Shown here one piece after another: positions 35,474 through 41,734 of a stretch of DNA of 64,000 nt. The notes below the pieces were generated by a model. It was not told the DNA's origin, made no database searches, and saw only the letters and a list, made by a program, of their open reading frames with translations. Where the stretch lies: NCBI GenBank assembly GCA_034422455.1, contig DAOUJQ010000001.1, positions 62,001 to 126,000 on the forward strand. The letters run 5' to 3'. The translations under genes were made by a program, and so were the position numbers. Origin of the DNA: UBA1127 sp034422455 (GTDB taxonomy: Bacteria > Chloroflexota > Dehalococcoidia > Lucifugimonadales > UBA1127). The stretch's first letter is position 1, and each line of letters opens with the position of its first letter.

Positions 35474-35830
35474 GTGGGAACATTCACTGCCCCGGTACGA
35501 ATTTCCAGCCTCGACGGCCTCAATTCTCTGGACATAGAGGCAACGGTGGACACCGGCGCCGCCTACACCATGTTGCCTGCCGCCCAACTCCGGGAGCTGA
35601 GCGTGCAACCCTCCTTTACCAGGACCTTCGAGATGGCCGATGGGCGGCGCTTTGACATGGATATCGGGGAAGCACGAGCGACCATAGATGGCGTTAGCGT
35701 GACAACTCTGGTCATCTTTGCTGAGGACGATGTCCCAGCGCTGTTGGGTGCTTACACTCTGGAAGGCTTGGGCCTGGCGGTAGACCCCCTGAACCAGCGA
35801 CTGGTACCCACAACCCTTATCCTCTACTAG
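35474..35830 (+). CDS. Retropepsin-like aspartic protease (clan AA)
   Basis: 118 residues from a GTG start at 35474. The catalytic motif is VDTGAAYTMLP with D26, T27 and G28. A hydrophobic flap-like strand follows (GVSVTTLVIFAEDDVPALLGAYTLEGLGLAVD). The length matches single-domain retropepsin-like proteins that dimerise to form an active site. The substrate is unknown. Genes of this size are often found as aspartyl-protease-like proteins in Chloroflexota and cyanobacteria. Not clearly linked to its neighbours. Confidence 0.78.
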   Translation: MGTFTAPVRISSLDGLNSLDIEATVDTGAAYTMLPAAQLRELSVQPSFTRTFEMADGRRFDMDIGEARATIDGVSVTTLVIFAEDDVPALLGAYTLEGLGLAVDPLNQRLVPTTLILY

Positions 35831-35901
35831 CCGCTCGCCCTCCATTCCCCGCCTTCTCGCATACTCACCATCTGCGCAGCGGGCTTGCGGCTCGTGGCAG
35901 T

Positions 35902-35917
35902 CCGTTGTACCGTCAAC
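35902..35917 (+). promoter_or_regulatory. Conserved leader motif before the first MetE-like gene
   Basis: CCGTTGTACCGTCAAC, containing GTTG-N6-CAAC. An equivalent motif lies 66 bp before the second paralog; here the distance to ATG is 67 bp. It may be an operator or an RNA hairpin. Confidence 0.45.
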
Positions 35918-35968
35918 GAGCATTTCCCGGTGCAGGCACACTGAGTTTGCGCCAACTGAGGAGGAAGC

Positions 35969-37120
35969 ATGATCCGCAGCACGGACCGCATTCGCGTAAT
36001 GCACGCCGGCACGCTGCCCAGGCCGCCGGAGCTCTTCAACATGGTGTTGGGCAAGATGCTGGGTCAGCCGGTGGACGAGGACGCCCTGTGGCAGATGGTC
36101 CGCGAAGTCGTCCGGGAGAACGTCGGTCTGCAGATTGAGACCGGCATCGACAGCGTCGGCGACGGTGAGGTGGCCAAGTTCTCCTTCACCCACTACATCG
36201 GCGAGCGGCTGGGCGGCATTGAGATGCGCAAGCCAAAGGAGGGCCCGCCGCCGCCCGGTGTCAATGGCCGTGACGAGCAGGTCTTCCCCGGCTATTTCGA
36301 CGGCAAGCCGGGCTTCACCGGCGCCGGCTCCAACCCCGCCCACTTCGTCGTTGGGCCGCTCACCTACACGGGCCACGCTGCCCTTCAGGCCGACATCGAA
36401 ATCTTCAACGCTGGACTGGAGGGCTACTCGCCCGAGGAGACCTTCCTTCCCGCGGTCACGCCGGGCACCGTCGAGCACTGGCTCGCCAACGAGCACTACC
36501 CCACTGACGAGGCCTTCCTCTACGGCTTGGCCGACGCCCTGAGCGAGGAGTACAAGGCCATCGTCGACGCGGGCTTCCTGCTCCAGATCGACGACCCCGA
36601 CCTGCCCGACGCCTGGCAGATGTTCCCCGACATGACTATTCCCGAGTACCGGAAGTTCGCGGAGCTGCGCATCGACGCGCTGAACCATGCCCTCTCCGAC
36701 ATCCCGGAGGAGAAGATCCGTTTCCACACCTGCTGGGGCAGCTACAAGGGGCCGCACCTGTTCGACATCCCTCTGGCGGAGATCGTTGACCTCATCCTGA
36801 GTGTGAAGGCTGCCGGCTACTCCATCGAGGCGTCCAACCCCGCGCACGAGCACGAGTGGACCGTGTGGCGCGACGTGAAGCTCCCCGACGGCAAGGTGCT
36901 CATCCCCGGCGTCATCGGCCACGCCAACGACTTCATCGAGCACCCGAAGCTGGTCGCCCAGCGCCTGCTGCGGTATGCGGACCTCGTCGGCAAGGAGAAC
37001 CTCATGGCCGGCACGGACTGCGGCATTGGCGCGCGGGTAGGCCACGCCAAGGTATGCTGGGAGAAGTTCCGGGCCATGTCGGAGGGCGCTCGCATCGCCA
37101 GCGCGGAGCTTTGGGGCTAG
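35969..37120 (+). CDS. Cobalamin-independent methionine synthase-like (MetE C-terminal domain) protein
   Basis: 383 residues, the single-barrel form corresponding to the catalytic half of MetE. Zinc ligands are H253 and C255 in RFHTCWGSYKGPH and C351 in AGTDCGIG; SIEASNPAHEHEW near 285-297 supplies an acidic ligand and substrate contact. The N-terminal folate-binding half of true MetE is absent. Family members of this length move methyl or alkyl groups to or from thiols (some use coenzyme M or corrinoid donors). A strongly similar paralog follows. Ribosome site GAGGAGGAAG. Confidence 0.88.
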   Translation: MIRSTDRIRVMHAGTLPRPPELFNMVLGKMLGQPVDEDALWQMVREVVRENVGLQIETGIDSVGDGEVAKFSFTHYIGERLGGIEMRKPKEGPPPPGVNGRDEQVFPGYFDGKPGFTGAGSNPAHFVVGPLTYTGHAALQADIEIFNAGLEGYSPEETFLPAVTPGTVEHWLANEHYPTDEAFLYGLADALSEEYKAIVDAGFLLQIDDPDLPDAWQMFPDMTIPEYRKFAELRIDALNHALSDIPEEKIRFHTCWGSYKGPHLFDIPLAEIVDLILSVKAAGYSIEASNPAHEHEWTVWRDVKLPDGKVLIPGVIGHANDFIEHPKLVAQRLLRYADLVGKENLMAGTDCGIGARVGHAKVCWEKFRAMSEGARIASAELWG

Positions 37121-37132
37121 CGGCCCCTCACA

Positions 37133-37159
37133 GCCCGTTCGCCCTGAGCCCGTCGAAGG
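37133..37159. repeat. Palindromic repeat between the MetE-like paralogs
   Basis: A CGTTCGCCCTGAGCCCGTCGAAGGG copy directly after the stop of the first gene. Confidence 0.7.
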
Positions 37160-37205
37160 GTGCCGATGCCTGCATGCCCGCCGTGGTCTTGAGGCAAAGC
37201 ACGTG

Positions 37206-37221
37206 CCGTTGTATCTTCAAC
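37206..37221 (+). promoter_or_regulatory. Conserved leader motif before the second MetE-like gene
   Basis: CCGTTGTATCTTCAAC, matching the motif at 35902 in sequence, dyad arms (GTTG/CAAC) and distance to the start (66 against 67 bp). Confidence 0.45.
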
Positions 37222-37271
37222 AAGCTCTTTCTGGCGCAATCATATTCGGCCTATGCGAATGAGGAGGACGC

Positions 37272-38423
37272 ATGATCCGTAGCACGGACCGCATCCGCAC
37301 CATGCACGCAGGCACCCTGCCCAGGCCGCCGGAGCTCTTGCAGATGGTCGTCGCCAAGAGCCGCGGAGAGCAGGTGGACGAGACCGCCCTGACTGCCAAG
37401 CTCCAGGAGATCATCGCCGAAAACGTCGGCCTGCAGTTGGAGACCGGCATCGACAGCGTGAACGACGGCGAGGTGAGCAAGGTCACCTTCACCAGCTACA
37501 TCAGCGAGCGCATGAGCGGCATCGAGCGGCGCACGCCCAAAGACGGCCCGGCGCCGCCCGGCATCAACGGCCGCGACATGTGGGAGTTCTCAGGCTACTT
37601 TGAGGGCCGCGGCGGCTTCACCGGAACAGGCTCCAACCCGTCTTTCTTTTGCGTCGGACCGATTGCCTACACGGGCCAGGCCGCCATCCAGTCGGACATC
37701 GACAACTTCAACGCCGGCCTGCGCGGCTTCTCGCCGGAGGAGGCGTTCCTCCCTGCCGTGACCCCCGGCACGATGGAGCACTGGCTCGCCAACGAGTACT
37801 ACCCTTCGGATGAAGCCTTCCTCTTCGCCCTGGCCGACGCCCTGCACGAGGAGTACAAGGCCATCGTCGACGCGGGTTTCCTGCTGCAGATCGACGACCC
37901 GGACCTGCCCGACGGCTGGCAGATGAACCCGGACATGAGCGTGGCCGAATACCGCAAGTTTGCCGACCTCCGCATAGAGGCCCTGAACCACGCCATCGGC
38001 GACATCCCGGAGGAGAAGGTCCGCTTCCACACCTGTTGGGGCAGCTACAAAGGCCCCCACAAGTACGACATCCCCCTTGCCGACATCGCCGACCTCATCC
38101 TGAAGGTGAAGGCCGTCGGCTACTCCATCGAGGCGTCCAACCCGGCGCACGAGCACGAGTGGGCGGTGTGGCGCGACGTGAAGCTGCCCGACGGCAAGGT
38201 GCTCATCCCCGGCGTCATCGGCCACGCCAACGACTTCATCGAGCACCCGCAACTGGTGGCCCAGCGACTGCTGCGCTACGCGGACATCGTCGGCAGGGAG
38301 AACGTCATGGCCGGCACGGACTGCGGCATCGGCTCCCGCGTCGGTCACGCCAAGGTCTGCTGGGAGAAGTTCCGGGCCATGTCCGAGGGCGCCCGCATCG
38401 CCAGCGCGGAACTCTGGGGCTAG
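37272..38423 (+). CDS. Cobalamin-independent methionine synthase-like protein, second paralog
   Basis: 383 residues, same length and ligand set as the upstream paralog (HTCWGSYKGPH, AGTDCGIG). Differences are concentrated in residues 20-130. Tandem duplication followed by divergence suggests two related methyl donors or acceptors. A 135-bp piece of the 3' end of this gene is repeated at 39889-40023 with only two base changes. It is followed by a 40-bp perfect palindrome and the left attachment repeat of the tRNA-linked element. Confidence 0.88.
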   Translation: MIRSTDRIRTMHAGTLPRPPELLQMVVAKSRGEQVDETALTAKLQEIIAENVGLQLETGIDSVNDGEVSKVTFTSYISERMSGIERRTPKDGPAPPGINGRDMWEFSGYFEGRGGFTGTGSNPSFFCVGPIAYTGQAAIQSDIDNFNAGLRGFSPEEAFLPAVTPGTMEHWLANEYYPSDEAFLFALADALHEEYKAIVDAGFLLQIDDPDLPDGWQMNPDMSVAEYRKFADLRIEALNHAIGDIPEEKVRFHTCWGSYKGPHKYDIPLADIADLILKVKAVGYSIEASNPAHEHEWAVWRDVKLPDGKVLIPGVIGHANDFIEHPQLVAQRLLRYADIVGRENVMAGTDCGIGSRVGHAKVCWEKFRAMSEGARIASAELWG

Positions 38424-38445
38424 GGCCTGGCATAGGGCGAGAGGC

Positions 38446-38485
38446 AACAGGGAGAGGCCCCTCACGTGAGGGGCCTCTCCCTGTT
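38446..38485. terminator. Perfect 20+20 bp palindrome after the second MetE-like gene
   Basis: Arms 38446-38465 and 38466-38485 (AACAGGGAGAGGCCCC... with its exact complement). A related hairpin lies at 40186-40219 beside the tRNA gene, with paired base changes. There is no long T-run, so termination is inferred from its place 22 bp after a stop codon and from the homologous tRNA terminator. Confidence 0.6.
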
Positions 38486-38504
38486 GTGGCGGTTTGGTAG
38501 CGGG
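38482..38504. other. Left attachment repeat (3' end of the initiator tRNA gene)
   Basis: Matches 40219-40241 at 22 of 23 bases, in direct orientation. On the minus strand it contains CCCGCTACCA, the last ten bases of the tRNA including CCA. This is what integration into a tRNA 3' end leaves behind. Confidence 0.8.
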
Positions 38505-38505
38505 A

Positions 38506-38817
38506 CGCTGTGGGGCGTCGTTGGTGTTCCCGCGTATGTCGCAGGGGGCGACGTTCAGCGACAACGCCATGATGAATCACCTTGAGGACGCGGCCCTCAA
38601 AGAGCCGACAACGGCGCACGGGTTCCATTCGTCGGCGCGTACATGGCTGGCGGACGAGCAACCGGGCCTGTCGTGGGAGGCGGCGGAACTGTTCCTGGCG
38701 CACCAGGTGGGTACGGCGGTATCGCAAGCCTATATGCGGTCGGACTACCTGGACCAGCGGCGGCCCGTCATGCAGGATTGGGCGGACTTCGTGACCTCTG
38801 GCGTTGCTGTGCCGTGA
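38506..38817 (+). pseudogene. Tyrosine recombinase (P4-type integrase) remnant
   Basis: About 100 codons matching only the C-terminal end of phage/island integrases: VFPRMSQGATFSDNAM, AHGFHSSARTWLADE, LAHQVGTAVSQAYMRSDYLDQRR and QDWADFV. The nucleophile Tyr (in AYMRSD) and the following RR are kept. In box II the usual HGFR is HGFH, so the catalytic Arg is lost, and the N-terminal ~300 residues with the first Arg are missing. The reading frame runs directly into the left attachment repeat, where it is cut off. Not functional. Confidence 0.85.
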
Positions 38818-38910
38818 CGGGGTGGGTACCCTGCGGCGGGGTAGGGCGCAAGGGCGACCGGACCGGCGGTATCGGCCCGGTGTTCGCCCAATGTACCGGA
38901 GGTGTGGGCC

Positions 38911-39804
38911 ATGAAGGGTAAACTGGCGGTGGCGAGCCTGGTGCTGGGCGTGGTGGCACTGGTGGGTGTGGTGCTGCTCATCCGAGCCGAGAACGTGAGG
39001 CTGGTACAGCAAAACGCCGATTTGTTCGCCGAGGCGGTGGCGGTGGCGGTGGCGCGGAACGAGGCCGTCGTGCGGGGCAACGATTTGGTGGCGCAGCACT
39101 ATGCCCTGCGGACGAGGTACGATCAATTGGTGGTGCAGCGCGATGGGCTGGCGGCGGTGTTGGAAACCGGCGCGAAGCCGACATTACGCTATAGACCGCT
39201 AGCCTGCACGGGCAGTATGGAACCTGCCCTTACGTGTCTGGACCTTGTCGCCTGGGATGTTCCGGACAAGCCGGAGCGGCTCGGCGTCGGGACCGTCATC
39301 AGTTATGGCCCCGGTTGTTGGGAGGACGCCGACGGGTTCAGTCACCGGGTCATCGACGTCAAGGTGGAGGACGGGGTGCAATACTACTGGACCAAGGGGG
39401 ACGCCTCCCTGGAAGATGACGGCTGCTGGGTGCCGCACGAGCATGTGGAGGCGTACGTTGTGGCAGTGTACATGGATGTGTACCGGGAGAACGCCTGGCT
39501 GAGGGACAAGGTCAATGGCTCCGAGGCGGCTATGGACGTGCTTCTTGACAGTTGGTGGGATTTGGACGCCGTGTATGGTGAGGCCCTTGAGCGGTACTGT
39601 GGCGTAGGGGTCGCTGAGGGGGACTGCTATGGCCGTTTGCGTGATCGGGAGTACAATATCGTCGTTAACATTTGGAACCGTCTCGACGCCGCCGCTGACC
39701 GCTATGAGAAGGCGGAGGAATCCCACTTGTGCTGGCTGGACGTGGCCAGGGCGTCGAAGTATCCGGGCCATGTGCCAGAGAACGACTGTGACGATATGGC
39801 ATGA
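38911..39804 (+). CDS. Membrane-anchored signal peptidase-like protein (S26, Sec11/SipW type)
   Basis: 297 residues from ATG 38911 (GGAGG eight bases upstream). One N-terminal membrane helix (about 5-24), then a helical, probably coiled segment (28-85). The protease core follows: nucleophile Ser in CTGSMEPAL (S102), SHRVIDV with H145, and WTKGDASLEDD with D164. A His in place of the usual Lys is the mark of Sec11/SipW-type (archaeal/ER-like) signal peptidases. A C-terminal extension of about 100 residues with four Cys has no recognisable domain. It is the only intact gene of the tRNA-linked element. The substrate is unknown. Confidence 0.75.
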   Translation: MKGKLAVASLVLGVVALVGVVLLIRAENVRLVQQNADLFAEAVAVAVARNEAVVRGNDLVAQHYALRTRYDQLVVQRDGLAAVLETGAKPTLRYRPLACTGSMEPALTCLDLVAWDVPDKPERLGVGTVISYGPGCWEDADGFSHRVIDVKVEDGVQYYWTKGDASLEDDGCWVPHEHVEAYVVAVYMDVYRENAWLRDKVNGSEAAMDVLLDSWWDLDAVYGEALERYCGVGVAEGDCYGRLRDREYNIVVNIWNRLDAAADRYEKAEESHLCWLDVARASKYPGHVPENDCDDMA

Positions 39805-39888
39805 TGCGCGGATGGGCAGCTGGAGCATGGCTGGTGACGGACGGGGTGGCAATCGCTTGCGGATCGCGGGTTGTGGGTCGTCGGCGGC

Positions 39889-40023
39889 GTCGGCAGGGAG
39901 AACCTCATGGCCGGCACGGACTGCGGCATCGGCTCCCGCGTCGGTCACGCCAAGGTCTGCTGGGAGAAGTTCCGGGCCATGTCCGAAGGCGCCCGCATCG
40001 CCAGCGCGGAACTCTGGGGCTAG
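39889..40023 (+). pseudogene. Duplicated 3' end of the MetE-like gene
   Basis: 44 in-frame codons plus TAG, equal to 38289-38423 except for two base changes (one GTC/CTC, one silent GAG/GAA). No start codon or upstream part is present; the match begins abruptly inside the element. It shows that a block containing the MetE 3' end, hairpin and tRNA 3' end exists twice in direct orientation. Confidence 0.9.
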
Positions 40024-40044
40024 CGGAACCCTCGCGCCCCATCG

Positions 40045-40172
40045 TCGTTCCTGCGGAGGCAGGAACCCCGTTCGCCCTGGACCCTGTACCGTCATACCGG
40101 CGAATGCCGGTATCCAGGAACGGCGAAGCGAGACTGTCCCCATACCCGTTCGCCCTGAGCCTGTCGAAGGGC
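40045..40172. repeat. Repeat cluster between the MetE fragment and the tRNA terminator
   Basis: Contains a TCGTTCCTGCGGAGGCAGGAAC palindrome (about 40046-40067), an ATACCGGCGAATGCCGGTAT palindrome (about 40095-40115) and a CGTTCGCCCTGAGCCTGTCGAAGGG unit (about 40147-40171). Confidence 0.75.
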
Positions 40173-40185
40173 CTTGCGGAAGCAA

Positions 40186-40219
40186 AAGGAGACGCCCCTC
40201 ATGTGAGGGGCGTCTCCTT
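40186..40219 (-). terminator. Terminator of the initiator tRNA gene
   Basis: 16-bp stem AAGGAGACGCCCCTCA (40186-40201) with TGAGGGGCGTCTCCTT (40204-40219); on the minus strand it ends in TTTTGC. It lies 12 bp after the tRNA. Confidence 0.75.
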
Positions 40220-40231
40220 GTTGTGGCGATT

Positions 40232-40306
40232 TGGTAGCGGGGGGAGGATTCGAACCTCCGACCTTTGGGTTATGAGCCCAACGAGCTGCCGCTGCTCCAC
40301 CCCGCG
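40232..40306 (-). tRNA. Initiator tRNA-fMet (anticodon CAT)
   Basis: 75 nt with encoded CCA. Acceptor CGCGGGG/CCCCGCT with a C1-T72 mismatch, anticodon stem TTGGG-CTCATAA-CCCAA with three G-C pairs next to the loop, and T arm GGAGG-TTCGAAT-CCTCC. The mismatched first pair and the three G-C pairs mark it as the initiator rather than the elongator tRNA. Its 3' end is duplicated at 38482-38504, so it served as an integration site. Confidence 0.96.
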
Positions 40307-40421
40307 CCGGTTGCCCTCCAAAGTGGGGGCGCACTTCTCAGTCTACACCGGCTCGCGTGCTCGTATCAAGAGTGACACAAACCCTTGCGGCTGCTTCTCT
40401 CGCCCGCGTATCCTTCGCGCC

Positions 40422-41588
40422 ATGAGCTCGCCTGTGACCGGCCCGCAGCGCACCGCCGCCTTCGTCTACCACGACCGGCTCACCCGGCACCTCCTCAGCG
40501 AGACCCACGTTTTCCGCCCCTACCGCCTTCGCTACACCTACGAGCTGCTGGAGGCGATGGGCGCCTTCGCGCTCGACGGCTCCGCTTTGATGGAGCCCCG
40601 TCAGGCGCGCGCTGACGAGCTGCACGTCTTCCACACGCCCGCCTACGTCGACGCCGTCGCCGCCATCAGCCGTGGCGACCGCCTCGCCGAGGCCGCGCTG
40701 TACAACTTCGCCGTCGGCGGCATGGGCGATAACCCCGTCTACGCCGGCATGTATGACGCCGCGCTGTGGACGACCGGCGCGTCGCTGACGGCGGCCGAGG
40801 AGTTGCTGAGCGGCCGCTGCGCCGTGGCGGTCAACTTCTCCGGCGGCCTCCACCACGCGATGCCCGGCAACGCCTCCGGGTTCTGCATCTTTGACGACCC
40901 CGTCATCGCCATCCAGCACATGACCGCCGCCGGCGCCCGCGTCGCCTACGTGGACATCGACTGCCACCACGGCGACGGCGTCCAGCTCGGCTTCTACGAC
41001 ACCGACCAGGTGCTCACGATCTCCCTCCACGAGTCGGGCGAGTACCTCTTCCCCGGCACCGGCTTCACCCACGAGACCGGATCCGGCGCGGGGCGCGGCT
41101 ACGCCGTCAACGTGCCCCTCTTCCCCTACACCGACGACGACACCTACCTCTGGGCCTTCCGCGAGGTGGTCCCGCCGCTGGTGACCGCGTTCAAGCCGGA
41201 CGTCCTTGTGACCCAGCTCGGCATCGATACCCACGTGCTGGACCCCATCACCCACCTGCGGCTGACGGTGCAGGGCTACACGCAGGTCGTCCGGGAATTG
41301 GCCGATCTCTCGCCGGGCAGGTGGCTCGCCCTGGGCGGCGGCGGATACGACATCGGCGCTGTAATGCGAGCGTGGACGCGGGCCTACGGCGTCATGCTCG
41401 GCCACGACTGGCCGGAGACCGCCCCGCCCGAGTTCGCGGCAAGCCACGGCGTGGACCGCTTCGATGACCCGGAGCAGTCGCCGCTCCCCGCCGAGGTCGC
41501 GGACCGTGTGCGCGCCTATGCCCACGAGAGCGTCGCCGCCGTCCGCCGCGAGGTCTTCCCCCTGCACGGCCTCTCGCCAGCGACGTGA
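40422..41588 (+). CDS. Histone deacetylase superfamily protein (AcuC-like)
   Basis: 388 residues from ATG 40422. The arginase/deacetylase fold has the catalytic His pair in FSGGLHHAMPGNASGFCIFDD, zinc ligands in VDIDCHHGDGVQ and LGIDTH, and the substrate-pocket loop LALGGGGYDIGAVMRAW. AcuC removes acetyl groups from acyl-CoA synthetase to activate it; relatives deacetylate polyamines or acetoin-pathway enzymes. Single gene, divergent from the tRNA and convergent with dnaK. Confidence 0.9.
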   Translation: MSSPVTGPQRTAAFVYHDRLTRHLLSETHVFRPYRLRYTYELLEAMGAFALDGSALMEPRQARADELHVFHTPAYVDAVAAISRGDRLAEAALYNFAVGGMGDNPVYAGMYDAALWTTGASLTAAEELLSGRCAVAVNFSGGLHHAMPGNASGFCIFDDPVIAIQHMTAAGARVAYVDIDCHHGDGVQLGFYDTDQVLTISLHESGEYLFPGTGFTHETGSGAGRGYAVNVPLFPYTDDDTYLWAFREVVPPLVTAFKPDVLVTQLGIDTHVLDPITHLRLTVQGYTQVVRELADLSPGRWLALGGGGYDIGAVMRAWTRAYGVMLGHDWPETAPPEFAASHGVDRFDDPEQSPLPAEVADRVRAYAHESVAAVRREVFPLHGLSPAT

Positions 41589-41597
41589 GGCAGATGC

Positions 41598-41692
41598 CCG
41601 TCCGTTCGCCCTGAGCTTGTCGAAGGGCACCCGAGCGGAGGGGCGCCACCTCACGCCCGTCGTTCCTGCGGAGGCAGGAACCCAGAGGGGAG
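41598..41692. repeat. Two repeat units between acuC-like gene and dnaK
   Basis: A CGTTCGCCCTGAGCTTGTCGAAGGG unit (about 41603-41628) and a CGTTCCTGCGGAGGCAGGAACCC unit (about 41663-41687). No clear terminator is seen for dnaK. Confidence 0.7.
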
Positions 41693-41734
41693 GGGCGCAA
41701 GGCGGGGTAGGCCAACGTGAACGGGCCGTGCCCC

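Noticed and set aside
35456..37045. A 529-codon minus-strand frame
   Set aside because: Antisense of the retropepsin-like and first MetE-like genes; no protein features.
35969..38423. Genuine two-domain methionine synthase MetE
   Set aside because: Each gene encodes only the C-terminal barrel (383 residues against about 750); the N-terminal domain is missing, so a different methyl transfer is more likely.
39801..41588. A 595-residue fusion upstream of the AcuC-like protein
   Set aside because: The added N-terminal part crosses the MetE fragment in a wrong frame, repeats and the antisense of the tRNA gene. The deacetylase homology begins at the ATG at 40422.
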